DNA of 18,811 nt from Bacteroidaceae bacterium (GTDB taxonomy: Bacteria; Bacteroidota; Bacteroidia; Bacteroidales; Bacteroidaceae), in contig JAFYYO010000222.1 in assembly GCA_017557475.1 (NCBI GenBank), positions 1-18,811 of the forward strand. Direction: 5' to 3'. Below, in pieces: positions 5,181 through 13,518 of the stretch. The notes beneath the pieces were generated by a model. The model worked only from the letters and a program-made list of their open reading frames with translations. It was not told where the DNA came from and did no database searches. The position numbers were made by a program, and so were the translations under genes. The first letter of the stretch is position 1. Each line of letters opens with the position of its first letter.

Positions 5181-7892
5181 CTACTCTGTCGTGAAGCAAT
5201 AAGTGCCCTGGGTAACTTCGACTTTGACGGTGCCGTTCTGAGGGGGAGCAACGCTGAGGATGCCAGACCCCACCTTTAGTTTGCGACCACTCTCCTTGAG
5301 AACCTTGGCTTCGGCTGGGAGGAAGATAGTTGCTGTACTGCCAACAGGAACGGTGACAACAAGTTGACGCAGTTTGCCGCCTTCGCTCAGCACTCTCGAA
5401 CTGACAAGGCCTTGTGGCGATTGTAAGCTGTAATAGACGCTATCGAGCCCCTTTGTTGGAATAGGACGCACTTCGAAATGACGATAACCTGCACCATCCT
5501 TTGTGACATTCACGCCTGCCAAATGACGTGAAAACCAAGTCAATCCGCCACCAAACATCGGATGATTGCGCGACTTCTGACCATCCCATCGCTCCCAGGT
5601 AACGGTTGCGCCCTGTTGAATCCAATTGCCATAACTGGGGTAGTCGGTCTTGTTCATAACAGTCATCGCTACATCGTGAAGCCCGTTGTCGGAAAGGGTT
5701 TCGAAGAAGAACTTAGTGGTGACGAAGCCTGTATTGATGTGTCCTCCATGCGTTTCCATAATCTCTTTGCGAAGTGAGGCCACCACATCAGCCTTCCTTC
5801 CCTCGGGAACACCCATCCACAAGGCCAGAATGTTGGGACCGAAATCGCCATAGGTCTTCTCCTGTTCGTTGTAGAATTTCTTGTGGAAAGCAACCTTTAC
5901 TTTCTCCGCAATATTGTGAAAATGTGCCATTTCATCGGTCTTTTTCAGCACCTGCGCAGCCAAAGCCGTATTCTCGGCACAGAGCCAGAGATAGAAAGTG
6001 TGGACGATTTCGTCTTTGGGCATTTCGAAAGGAGGCACCCAATCGCCCAAGTTGAACCAGTAACCTACTTCCTTTGTCTCTTGGTTGAGTTTCTGCTGGA
6101 ACATAGTGCCTTCTGGAGTGAGCCAAGTGAGCATGTGTTTCAGCTGGTCCTTCATCGGTTGGTAGTCCCGCTCAAGTTCTTTGAGGTCGCCATATTGGAG
6201 ATAATATTCCCACGGAATGACGTTCATGGCGGCACCCCAAGCCACTCCGCCACCGCAGCCAGGCTGCCAAGGAGCGCTATTCGGCACATAGCCAGTTTCG
6301 GGGTTCTGGGCATCTCGCATGTCTCGCAACCACTTCTGATAGAAGGCCGCAGCATCGAAGTTGAGCATCACTTGAGCGGCAGCAATCTGTCCATCGCCGG
6401 TATAGGGAGAACGTTCGCGATGAGGGCAATCGCTGGCTATACAGCCATGCATGTTGTCCATCTGTGAACGCTGCCAAATGCGGTTGATGGTGTTGAAAAG
6501 CCCATTGCTCGTCTGGAACTCGGAATTGATGCGCACATCGGTATTGACAGCCTCTGCCTGCACTTGTTCCTTGCTAAGGTTCTGCACGCCTTTGATGACG
6601 GCTTTCGAGAAGACATACCAAGTGAAGCGAGGTGCATAAGTCTCTTTGCCAGCACCTTTGAACAAGTATTCCTCGATACCAATTGGCGATTCGCAGATGT
6701 ACTTTACCTCCATCTTTTGCCCCGCATCGCCTTGAATATCCTTCAGTCGCAGCCAACCTGAGATTTCCTTTTCAAACTCCACTTCGTAGTCGCCATCGTC
6801 GTTGCGGGTGAACTTGACGGGCTTCAGCACTTCACATATCTTATCTGTTGGCGAAGTGTGAGCCGTGAGTTGCCCGATAGGTGCCTGAGCCATCTTGACG
6901 GACTTCCATCCTGTCTCGTCACAACCTGCCTCTGCCCACTCAGGTGTCTCCAAACGAGCATCGTAGATTTCTCCGTCGTAAACACCCGTCATCATAATGG
7001 GAGAAGGCTTTGTGAGCCAAGAGCCATCAGTTGCAATGATGTCTTTCGAGCCGTCTTCGTAAGTGATCTCAAGTTGTGCCAGTAGGCAAGGCTCACCAAA
7101 AGAGCGCACCCAGCCACTTGAACTGCGATAGAAACCATCGCCCAGAATTGCACCAATTGCGTTTTGCCCTTGAAGAAGCATAGCGGTAACATCATAGGCG
7201 AGATACAAGATACGATAAGCCGTAAACTTAGGATCAAGTGCCAAATAACCTTTATCGAGGTCTTTGCGCGTCGTATAATTCGTAATATTGGGCACCAAGT
7301 AGTCGTCACCAACTCGCTGACCGTTCATGTAAAGTTCGAAGTAGCCGCCACCAGTCACAAAGACCTTTGCCTGTCGAACACCCTGTTTCAGGGCAAATGA
7401 TTTACGAAAGAGAGGAGCACCTTTCTCCTGTCCTGCACAAATCCACTGAGCTTTCCATTCATCAGGGCTGAGCAATCCCATTCCCCAACTGGCAGGTTCG
7501 CTCCAAGCCGAGACCTTGCCCTTACGGTTCCACGTCTGCACCTTCCAAAAGCAATCCTGTCCAGATGTGAGAGGCTTACCATTGTAGGGAATCAACGTCG
7601 AACAGTCGTCCTTTACCTTCTCTGTATCCCAAAGGTCGAAATCGCCAACTTCGAGTTTCTCCGCCGACGAAGCAACCACGATGCGATAAGCCGTCTGAGC
7701 TTCAGCGCGAACCTTATCGTTCTTTACTTCATTAACCCATGAAAGTCGAGGATGAAGTTCATCTACAGTAGAAGGATTTGTCATGTGTTCCGTAGTGAGA
7801 TGCGTCACCTTCAACTGAGCAGAGATAAAAACTGGCAGTATCAGAACACAGACTGAACAAAGGAACCTGCAAAGGGAATCGTGTCTATTCAT
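5181..7892 (-). CDS. Secreted alpha-L-rhamnosidase, glycoside hydrolase family 78
   Basis: The 903-residue product should cleave terminal alpha-L-rhamnose from plant glycans or rhamnosylated compounds by an inverting mechanism, in the periplasm or at the surface. A signal peptide covers residues 1-25 (...LILPVFISAQ). An N-terminal Fn3-like region contains LHPRLSW and SAWSEPASW. A lectin-like N domain follows (about 170-330), then a concanavalin-like domain (about 385-440) and the (alpha/alpha)6 barrel. The barrel carries DCPHRERSPYTGDGQ, giving Asp488, Glu493 and Asp500 at the spacing of the D567/E572/D579 set of Bacillus RhaB. Glu767 in TWERWDG fits the later conserved Glu. A C-terminal beta-sandwich follows (about 800-895). 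Length is normal for the family. No SusC/SusD pair or other glycan gene adjoins it, so it is not in a visible polysaccharide locus. The start is supported by a promoter 26 bases upstream. Confidence 0.93.
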   Translation of the reverse strand: MNRHDSLCRFLCSVCVLILPVFISAQLKVTHLTTEHMTNPSTVDELHPRLSWVNEVKNDKVRAEAQTAYRIVVASSAEKLEVGDFDLWDTEKVKDDCSTLIPYNGKPLTSGQDCFWKVQTWNRKGKVSAWSEPASWGMGLLSPDEWKAQWICAGQEKGAPLFRKSFALKQGVRQAKVFVTGGGYFELYMNGQRVGDDYLVPNITNYTTRKDLDKGYLALDPKFTAYRILYLAYDVTAMLLQGQNAIGAILGDGFYRSSSGWVRSFGEPCLLAQLEITYEDGSKDIIATDGSWLTKPSPIMMTGVYDGEIYDARLETPEWAEAGCDETGWKSVKMAQAPIGQLTAHTSPTDKICEVLKPVKFTRNDDGDYEVEFEKEISGWLRLKDIQGDAGQKMEVKYICESPIGIEEYLFKGAGKETYAPRFTWYVFSKAVIKGVQNLSKEQVQAEAVNTDVRINSEFQTSNGLFNTINRIWQRSQMDNMHGCIASDCPHRERSPYTGDGQIAAAQVMLNFDAAAFYQKWLRDMRDAQNPETGYVPNSAPWQPGCGGGVAWGAAMNVIPWEYYLQYGDLKELERDYQPMKDQLKHMLTWLTPEGTMFQQKLNQETKEVGYWFNLGDWVPPFEMPKDEIVHTFYLWLCAENTALAAQVLKKTDEMAHFHNIAEKVKVAFHKKFYNEQEKTYGDFGPNILALWMGVPEGRKADVVASLRKEIMETHGGHINTGFVTTKFFFETLSDNGLHDVAMTVMNKTDYPSYGNWIQQGATVTWERWDGQKSRNHPMFGGGLTWFSRHLAGVNVTKDGAGYRHFEVRPIPTKGLDSVYYSLQSPQGLVSSRVLSEGGKLRQLVVTVPVGSTATIFLPAEAKVLKESGRKLKVGSGILSVAPPQNGTVKVEVTQGTYCFTTE

Positions 7893-7917
7893 AGCAATTT
7901 TGTTTTGAATGATGGTA

Positions 7918-7948
7918 CAAAGATAGGACTTTTAACTTTACGAGCCAA
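7918..7948 (-). promoter_or_regulatory. Promoter of the rhamnosidase gene
   Basis: On the minus strand TATCTTTG lies at 7925-7918, and CTTG or TTG at 7949-7946 is about 20 bases further upstream. Transcription would begin near 7913 and give a leader of about 20 bases. It sits after the terminator of the gene upstream, so the rhamnosidase is probably transcribed alone. Confidence 0.65.
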
Positions 7949-7984
7949 GTTATCTTTAAGTTTTTTGCACATAGTTCGCATCAA

Positions 7985-8017
7985 CACAAAAGACCGACAC
8001 CCTAAAAAGGATGCCGG
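7985..8017 (-). terminator. Intrinsic terminator of the low-complexity secreted protein gene
   Basis: Read on the minus strand, CCGGCATCCT (8017-8008) pairs over all 10 positions, two of them G.U, with AGGGTGTCGG (8003-7994) around a TTTT loop. It is followed by TCTTTTGTG. It lies 31 bases past the stop codon at 8048. Confidence 0.75.
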
Positions 8018-8047
8018 CCCAACCAATTATCTTAAGAAACTCATTGT

Positions 8048-9124
8048 TTATCTACGTCCACCGCGGCTGCTGCCACCGCCTCCGCGAGAACCTCCTCCGA
8101 AGCTGCCACCACGGCTACTGCCGCCACTGAAGCCGCCTCCGCGAGAACCTCCACTCATGCTACTTCCACGAGAGCTACCCATGCTGGGAGAACTGCTGCG
8201 AGAACTGCCTCCAAAGCTTCCGCGAGAACCGCTCATTCCAGAAGAACTGCTGCGAGAAGGAGAAGAGTAAGAACCGCTGCTCATACGACTGCCACCACTC
8301 ACCCTTGAGCTGCTGCTGTCGAAGGAGTTCCCGCGACTCACGCTACTTCCGCGATTTACACCACTTCCAGAAGGACGACTGCTACCAGGATTCATACCGT
8401 TGTTTGAGCCACCATTGTGATTACCACTTCCGCCAGGATTCATGCCACCACTGTGACCGCCTCCAGCATTCCCGTGATTATCGTGATTCCCAGAGTTCAT
8501 GCCACTATGGTTGCCTCCGCCATGATTGCCGCTATTTCCACCAGGACGATGTCCGTTCATGTCAATATGGTAACCATTGCCATTGATTCGACGACCGCCA
8601 TCGCGACCTCCAGCATGACCTACTGCGGGGCGATGCATATCGTGACCTCTTAGGCCGCCATCCCAAATTGGACGACGATTAGCATAGAATCCATCACGAT
8701 AGTGGTTGCGACCGTGTCCGCCATAATAGGAAACCCATACAGAAGGACGGCTGTAGTAGAAGTAACCACGATTGTAGTAGCTGTAGATGGGGAAGTACCA
8801 ACCACCTGCACGCCATACAATTGGACGGAGGAAGTAGTCAGCTGCTACCATAAGATCGTACTGCCAGTCGTGCAAGATGCAACGAAGGTCGTAGAGACGA
8901 TAAGTGTAGTAACTGCCATAGAGATCAGAAGGAGAATCGATACGAAGGAAGTAATCGAGGTTGATCTCATAAGCATCATTATACTGCTGGTCGTTGAGGT
9001 TGAGCTCATACGCCATCTTGTCGGTCAGGTAGAGAGCTTCTGCCTGAGCACGTTCGAAACTCATTGCATTGACACCCATCCAGGCTGCCATCATGATTAC
9101 GAAGGAAAGAATAAACTTTTTCAT
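8048..9124 (-). CDS. Secreted protein with a long Gly/His/Asn- and Ser/Arg/Gly-rich tail, function unknown
   Basis: The 358-residue product has a signal peptide (MKKFILSFVIMMAAWMGVNA). Residues 21-150 form a normal-complexity region rich in Tyr, Trp and Asp, with FERAQAEALYLTDKMAYELN, a run of short helices, and aromatic strands such as GYFYYSRPSVWVSYYGG. From about residue 155 the protein is low complexity in two zones. One is Gly/His/Asn/Met-rich (about 156-246, with about ten His). The other is Ser/Gly/Arg-rich (about 247-358) with many SRGG, GGS and SSR units, ending GGSSRGGRR. As far as I recall, proteins with this N-terminal region occur widely in Bacteroides and Prevotella as hypotheticals. 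The His zone could bind metal and the Arg/Gly zone could bind polyanions; both are guesses from composition. The gene is flanked by its own -7 element and terminator. Confidence 0.8.
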   Translation of the reverse strand: MKKFILSFVIMMAAWMGVNAMSFERAQAEALYLTDKMAYELNLNDQQYNDAYEINLDYFLRIDSPSDLYGSYYTYRLYDLRCILHDWQYDLMVAADYFLRPIVWRAGGWYFPIYSYYNRGYFYYSRPSVWVSYYGGHGRNHYRDGFYANRRPIWDGGLRGHDMHRPAVGHAGGRDGGRRINGNGYHIDMNGHRPGGNSGNHGGGNHSGMNSGNHDNHGNAGGGHSGGMNPGGSGNHNGGSNNGMNPGSSRPSGSGVNRGSSVSRGNSFDSSSSRVSGGSRMSSGSYSSPSRSSSSGMSGSRGSFGGSSRSSSPSMGSSRGSSMSGGSRGGGFSGGSSRGGSFGGGSRGGGGSSRGGRR

Positions 9125-9173
9125 AGTCGTGTTGTTTTGTATTGTTTGACAATGCGATTTCTAATTCACACTG

Positions 9174-9181
9174 CAAAGGTA
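9174..9181 (-). promoter_or_regulatory. -7 element for the low-complexity secreted protein gene
   Basis: TACCTTTG on the minus strand (followed by CAG) is a consensus -7 box about 50 bases before the start codon. No good TTTG is present at the expected distance upstream, so only the -7 half is supported. Confidence 0.5.
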
Positions 9182-9206
9182 AGGCAATAAAACAACAGGA
9201 AAACGA

Positions 9207-9237
9207 GGATTTTCCCTAAACAAAAGGGGAAATGTCC
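9207..9237 (-). terminator. Possible terminator after nspC
   Basis: On the minus strand ATTTCCCC and AGGGAAAAT flank a T-rich loop, with outer GGA and TCC also able to pair past a bulge, followed by TCGTTTTCCTGTTGTTTT. The stem is imperfect. Its place just after the last gene of the yicC-nspC run supports the call. Confidence 0.4.
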
Positions 9238-9244
9238 TAAAGCT

Positions 9245-10393
9245 TCAATCCATGCGGTCTCTATAGTCTTCGTACGCATACTCGCGCAAAGTCTCTCGAG
9301 TGCCGTCTTCGTGCTCAAGAACAATTGAGGGATGCATGATGCCGTTGAACATTGTGGTCTTAACCGTCGTATAGTGTATCATGTCCTCGAAGATGATTTC
9401 CTGACCGACTTCGAGAGGCTTGGGGAAACACCAACTGCCCATATAATCGCCACTCAGGCAACTGTTTCCGCCAAGACGATAGATGTTACGTTCTTTCGCA
9501 TCTGGCTTCGAGGCAGCTTCGAAAGGCAGGCTCTCGGCTCCACGAACATCAGGCTGATAAGGCATCTCAAGGCAGTCGGGCATATGACAAGTGAAAGAAA
9601 CATTCAATATAGCAGTCTGAATGCCATGATTCTCGACGATATCGACTACCTGAGACACAAGAGGACCAGTCTGCCAAGCAAAAGCACTACCGGGTTCGAG
9701 GATGATATGCAGATGAGGATAGCGGCGATGCAAACCCTTTAATATATTAATAAGGTGTTTCACATCATAGCCTTTTCGCGTCATAAGATGCCCTCCACCA
9801 AGATTCAACCACTTCAGTTGTGGGAACCAACGAGAGAACTTCGCTTCGAGATGTTCAAGTGTGTGCTCCAAAGCCGAAGCCGGACTTTCGCAGTGACAAT
9901 GGCAATGGAAACCTTCAATGCCTGTTGGAAGTTTTTCCGGCAATTGCTTCGCAAGCACGCCAAACCTACTTCCTGGTGCACAAGGGTTGTAAAGTTCTGT
10001 CTCTATTTCACTATATTCAGGGTTGACTCGAAGGCCGTAAGACACAAAATGCTCGGTGAAATGGGACATTTTGGGCAACAATCGCTCATATTGCGTGAGG
10101 GAATTGAAGGTCACATGACCGCTACAATGCAGTATCTCGTCGAACTCCTCTTCCTCATAAGCAGGGCTGTAGGTATGAGCAAGAGAGCCAAACTCTTCTA
10201 GGGAAAGGCGTGCTTCACAGAGACTACTTGCCGTAGTTTTCTCGATGAAATCGCGAAAAATTGGAAAGGTGCGCCACAAAGCAAAGGCCTTGAAAGCGAG
10301 GATTATCTCCACATCGGCTTCGTCAGCAACCCTCTTGATAAGTTGCAGATTCTTACGAAGCAAACTCTCCTGAACGAGATAATATGGGCGCAT
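9245..10393 (-). CDS. nspC: Carboxynorspermidine/carboxyspermidine decarboxylase
   Basis: This PLP enzyme of the alanine racemase fold (fold III) removes CO2 from carboxynorspermidine or carboxyspermidine, the last step of the aspartate-semialdehyde-dependent polyamine route used by Bacteroidetes to make spermidine. The PLP lysine is Lys35 in ILAFKAFALW. The phosphate-binding glycine motif is in WLNLGGGH. Substrate-side motifs are EPGSAFAW and the second-subunit Cys312 in GGNSCLSGD. Its 382 residues match the family length. The ATG follows directly on the stop codon of the PCMD gene (TAA-ATG on the minus strand), so translation is probably coupled. The partner dehydrogenase is not in the window. 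Sibling decarboxylases (arginine, ornithine, diaminopimelate) are longer or differ in motifs, so this assignment is firm. Confidence 0.93.
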   Translation of the reverse strand: MRPYYLVQESLLRKNLQLIKRVADEADVEIILAFKAFALWRTFPIFRDFIEKTTASSLCEARLSLEEFGSLAHTYSPAYEEEEFDEILHCSGHVTFNSLTQYERLLPKMSHFTEHFVSYGLRVNPEYSEIETELYNPCAPGSRFGVLAKQLPEKLPTGIEGFHCHCHCESPASALEHTLEHLEAKFSRWFPQLKWLNLGGGHLMTRKGYDVKHLINILKGLHRRYPHLHIILEPGSAFAWQTGPLVSQVVDIVENHGIQTAILNVSFTCHMPDCLEMPYQPDVRGAESLPFEAASKPDAKERNIYRLGGNSCLSGDYMGSWCFPKPLEVGQEIIFEDMIHYTTVKTTMFNGIMHPSIVLEHEDGTRETLREYAYEDYRDRMD

Positions 10394-11341
10394 TTAATAT
10401 ACAAACTTCACGTTATCCAACCAAAGCGTATTGCCGATTGTGCCGATATATGCGCCGCCATAACTACTGTCGAACTTCAGGATGACATGAGTCGGCGTTT
10501 CATCAGGTTCTGCCCAGCCTTCTTCCTTGATGGGCACGTTCTTTCCCTTACTATTCAGGGCATAAAAACCGCTGGAGTTCAAGCCCATATCTGACTCCTG
10601 ATAAAAGCTTTCCTGGGTGATATCGCCATAATGGATGTTGAAACTCTGACCTTCCTTCCAATCGCAGTTCTGGCTGAAGCGTTGACGCATAGTCCCTATT
10701 CGAAGAGCATGAATGTTGCCATCAGCATCTTCCCAACGTTTCTGCAAGAGGCAAAGGCATTGTCCCATATCCTTTCCGCTCAGTTTCTGACGTTTGCTGA
10801 AGCCCGTCTCACGAATTCGCTCAGTGCCTGGAGAATTGTACTTATAATCGAACTTCACAGCTTTCGGCTTCTTGGTAAAAGGAATGCCGACGCTCATCTT
10901 GCTCATCGGATTGCTCGAGCCTGTAATGGGTTCCAGAAGCGTTCCGAGGAAGATGCTGCCAGTTGCGAGAACGCTGATATTGACGACGCCAATAGCTTTG
11001 CAGCTGACGATGTGAGTATAAAGCTTCGCACACTGTCCGCCTTGATGCTTATCCGGAAAGACGCTGACGTTTGTCTTGACCACTCCCGCAACCTTGGCAT
11101 AGACATTACTATTTCCCCAAGGTGAGCCGCCCTGATTGGTATAGGCGCGAGCACCATCGAAAGTTCCTTTCGGACCTATCTCATAAAGCGTCTGAGTCTT
11201 GCCTCCGACAAGTACACTCTCTTTGATACTGCGGGTTATCCAGGAGTCGAAGTTTCCGAACTTTATCAGTTCTTCCTCTGCAAAAATGTTAACAGAGAAA
11301 AGACAACCTATTACGGCAAATAATACTTTGTTCCTTTTCAT
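10394..11341 (-). CDS. Secreted PCMD-domain protein (putative carbohydrate metabolism domain), function unknown
   Basis: The 315-residue product has an N-terminal export signal (MKRNKVLFAVIGCLFSVNIFA). VIGC at residues 10-13 could be a lipobox, but cleavage after NIFA by signal peptidase I fits the hydrophobic core better. The body resembles the PCMD family of Bacteroidetes: an early FGNFDSW, GSPWGNSNVYAK, HQGGQCAKLYTH, a middle IFLGTLLEPITG with KPKAVKFDYKYN, and a terminal TLWLDNVKFVY, suggesting a beta-sandwich. The family's role is unknown; its name reflects association with glycan-use genes. The setting is unusual: the start overlaps the nadD stop by four bases (ATGA) and the stop touches the nspC start. 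A separate promoter inside nadD may give it and nspC extra transcription. No catalytic residues can be named. Confidence 0.78.
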   Translation of the reverse strand: MKRNKVLFAVIGCLFSVNIFAEEELIKFGNFDSWITRSIKESVLVGGKTQTLYEIGPKGTFDGARAYTNQGGSPWGNSNVYAKVAGVVKTNVSVFPDKHQGGQCAKLYTHIVSCKAIGVVNISVLATGSIFLGTLLEPITGSSNPMSKMSVGIPFTKKPKAVKFDYKYNSPGTERIRETGFSKRQKLSGKDMGQCLCLLQKRWEDADGNIHALRIGTMRQRFSQNCDWKEGQSFNIHYGDITQESFYQESDMGLNSSGFYALNSKGKNVPIKEEGWAEPDETPTHVILKFDSSYGGAYIGTIGNTLWLDNVKFVY

Positions 11342-11967
11342 TTCTTATAGTTTTGCTCTGCAAAGGTAAACCCTTTTTGTGAAACATACAAACTTTTTTC
11401 TTTTATTTCCTTCCAAACTGCAGATGGAAGTCCTTCGCCATCATAATCAGGCTCATTAGCTATACGACGTCGAATCTCAGTACTGCTGATATCGAGCAAA
11501 GGCGTATTTGCAACTTTCACTCGTCGAGGCAATTTCGGAAGAGTGTAACCTGGTCTGGGATAGATAATTACACGATAAGAAGCGAGAATATCCTTGCTGC
11601 GATACCAATCGGGGAAGCGCTCCCAATTGTCTGCTCCGATGACAAGCACGAACTCGCGATTGGGGTGCTCTTCGCTCAAAGCCTGAAGCGTGTTATACAT
11701 ATATGAAGGACGAGGCAGGGAGAATTCTCTGTCGCAAATCTCCACTCCAGCCACATCTTCCACAGCCAGCCGAGCAAGACGCAAACGCTCGTCATCGTCG
11801 AGGAGTTCCGCATTCACCTTGAAAGGATTCTGAGGCGAGACCAGAAGCCACATTTCATCCACCAGACCGCTTTCCGCAAGCGCTTTCGCCAAGCAGATGT
11901 GCCCTTCGTGAATAGGGTTGAAACTGCCTCCGTAGATGCCTGTTATAAGTCTCTTAGTCTTAGCCAT
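11338..11967 (-). CDS. nadD: Nicotinate-nucleotide adenylyltransferase
   Basis: This cytoplasmic enzyme joins ATP and nicotinate mononucleotide to give deamido-NAD in NAD synthesis. The nucleotidyltransferase signature is clear: GIYGGSFNPIHEGH at residues 10-23, with the (H/T)xGH-type His pair at 20 and 23. The second ATP-binding motif is ISSTEIRRR near 160-168. VLVIGADNWERFPDWYR matches the NadD substrate loop. The 209 residues are typical. The last ~15 codons also contain a promoter for the following genes. The start is 40 bases after the gmk stop, in the same direction. Confidence 0.93.
   Translation of the reverse strand: MAKTKRLITGIYGGSFNPIHEGHICLAKALAESGLVDEMWLLVSPQNPFKVNAELLDDDERLRLARLAVEDVAGVEICDREFSLPRPSYMYNTLQALSEEHPNREFVLVIGADNWERFPDWYRSKDILASYRVIIYPRPGYTLPKLPRRVKVANTPLLDISSTEIRRRIANEPDYDGEGLPSAVWKEIKEKSLYVSQKGFTFAEQNYKK
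11361..11392 (-). promoter_or_regulatory. Internal promoter in the nadD 3' end, driving the PCMD gene and nspC
   Basis: On the minus strand TTTG at 11392-11389 and TACCTTTG at 11368-11361 are separated by 20 bases. Transcription would begin near 11356, about 15 bases before the PCMD start codon. The elements overlap nadD codons, so they are constrained by coding as well. Confidence 0.6.
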
Positions 11968-12007
11968 TTAGGGTTGAGTGGGAATGCTCCGTGTTATGAT
12001 GACAAAC

Positions 12008-12619
12008 TTAACGTGGATTGTTGGCGAATGACACGTGTGTCGTTGGCAAACTATCCTGCAGGAATTCATTCAGCAAGGCAACGGCCTCTTGTTTTGCGAC
12101 CTCGAGGTCGTCGTTGACAAGAATGCGATCGAACTGCGAAGAGAACGTCATCTCGTACTCCGCTTTAGCCAATCTTTGCTCAATTTGTGCCATTTCATCG
12201 GTATTTCTCCGTATCAAGCGCTCTCGCAAGACCTCAATCGAAGGTGGCTGAATGAAGACACTCAAGGCATCGTCGCCATAATACTTCTTTATATTTATGC
12301 CGCCTTTGACATCGACATCGAACACCACATTCATGCCCGCAGCCAGTTTCTCCTCAACTTGCGACTTGAGTGTCCCATAGAAACGCCCTGCATAGACCTC
12401 TTCATACTCGAGGAAATCATCATTCTCTATGTGTTGACGGAACTCTTCAGGCGTCAGGAAATAGTAATCCACACCATTCTCTTCCTTGCCTCTCGGAGGC
12501 CTGCTGGTAGCACTTACGCTAAAAGCGAGCTTGAACTCAGGATGCTCCTTCATCAGGAAATTCACGATTGTGCTCTTCCCGCTCCCCGAAGGGGCCGAAA
12601 CGATAATTAAGCGTCCCAT
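12008..12619 (-). CDS. gmk: Guanylate kinase
   Basis: This enzyme phosphorylates GMP to GDP with ATP in the cytoplasm. The P-loop SAPSGSGKST is at residues 8-17. The GMP-binding segment has SVSATSRPPRGKEENGVDYYF, followed by EYEEVYAGRFYGT and FDVDVKGG, all standard for the family. A lid with RLIRRNTDE follows. The 203 residues are normal. The ATG lies one base after the yicC stop, so the two are probably translated together. The yicC-gmk-nadD order recurs in Bacteroidetes as far as I know the group. Confidence 0.95.
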   Translation of the reverse strand: MGRLIIVSAPSGSGKSTIVNFLMKEHPEFKLAFSVSATSRPPRGKEENGVDYYFLTPEEFRQHIENDDFLEYEEVYAGRFYGTLKSQVEEKLAAGMNVVFDVDVKGGINIKKYYGDDALSVFIQPPSIEVLRERLIRRNTDEMAQIEQRLAKAEYEMTFSSQFDRILVNDDLEVAKQEAVALLNEFLQDSLPTTHVSFANNPR

Positions 12620-12620
12620 T

Positions 12621-13499
12621 TTATAATACGTTTAATACTTGTTCTTTAATCTGTTCGAGTTCGTCCTTCATCTTGACTACGATGTTCTGCATCTCTGCCA
12701 AGTTGCTTTTACTACCCGTTGTATTTATCTCTCTACCCATCTCTTGAGCGATGAAACCGAGCTTTTTCCCCTGTCCGTGACCCTCTTCCATCGTCTTACG
12801 GAAGTAGTCGAGATGATTGGCCAGACGCTGTTTTTCCTCGTTGATATCCAGCTTCTCGATGTAGTAAATCATCTCCTGTTCGAGGCGATTCTTGTCGTAC
12901 TCGACATCAGGAATTGAGGCCAATCCATCGATGATGCGCTGACGAATCTTCTCCACTCGCAGTTTCTCAAATGGCTCGATGCTGGCAAGCAGGGCTGCGA
13001 TATTGTCCAACTTCTCCTGAAACTTCTGTTGCAAAGCCTCGCCTTCCTGCTGACGGAAAGCCATAAGCTGATTGATAGCCTGCTGCACAACATTTCGAGC
13101 CACAACCCATTCCTCTTCAGAGAGTTCCGGCTGGGCATCGTTCTTCGAAAGGACATCTGGCATACGGATGATTGCACGCCAATAATCTTCAGGTTCAGGA
13201 ATGCCGTACTTTGCCGATATCTCCTGCATTTGACGACGATAAGCGGCCACCAACTCTCCATTGATGAGACAAGCTTCCGCCTGTTCCTGTTGCTCTATCC
13301 AAAGGCTGAACTCAACCTTGCCGCGTTCCAAAGCCTGCGTCACCATAGCTCGCACCTCCATTTCTTTCTCACGATAGATGGGAGCGACGCGAGTTGAAAG
13401 GTCGAGTGCCTTACTGTTGAGCGACTTAATCTCGGCTGTAATCTTCTTTCCTTGGTATTCGGCAGTTGCTTTGCCGTATCCAGTCATCGATAATATCAT
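12621..13499 (-). CDS. yicC: YicC family endoribonuclease-like protein
   Basis: The 292-residue product begins MILSMTGYGKA, the family's conserved start, and ends EMQNIVVKMKDELEQIKEQVLNV, the usual helical C-terminus. EIKSLNSKALDLSTR and TGSKSNLAE are also family signatures. E. coli YicC is reported as an RNase-type factor acting on small RNA. The reading frame can be extended to a start at 13541, but that would place the start upstream of the predicted transcription start, and the extra 14 residues (MLASSY...) have no family support. The 13499 ATG gives a leader of about 15 bases and normal length. First gene of the minus-strand yicC-gmk-nadD-PCMD-nspC run. Confidence 0.9.
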   Translation of the reverse strand: MILSMTGYGKATAEYQGKKITAEIKSLNSKALDLSTRVAPIYREKEMEVRAMVTQALERGKVEFSLWIEQQEQAEACLINGELVAAYRRQMQEISAKYGIPEPEDYWRAIIRMPDVLSKNDAQPELSEEEWVVARNVVQQAINQLMAFRQQEGEALQQKFQEKLDNIAALLASIEPFEKLRVEKIRQRIIDGLASIPDVEYDKNRLEQEMIYYIEKLDINEEKQRLANHLDYFRKTMEEGHGQGKKLGFIAQEMGREINTTGSKSNLAEMQNIVVKMKDELEQIKEQVLNVL

Positions 13500-13518
13500 A
13501 TTCTTGAACAATTTCGTG

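Noticed and set aside
5883..6467. 194-residue open frame on the plus strand inside the rhamnosidase gene
   Set aside because: It is antisense to the conserved catalytic region of GH78 and shows no recognisable domain.
7881..8270. Proline/leucine-rich plus-strand frame
   Set aside because: It is the complement of the Gly/Ser/Arg codons of the low-complexity protein and runs through its terminator.
9755..10201. 148-residue plus-strand frame opposite nspC
   Set aside because: The minus strand encodes a full nspC with all key residues; the opposite frame has no signature.
10631..11125. 164-residue plus-strand frame opposite the PCMD gene
   Set aside because: The minus-strand protein has a signal peptide, PCMD pattern and coupled junctions; the opposite frame has none.
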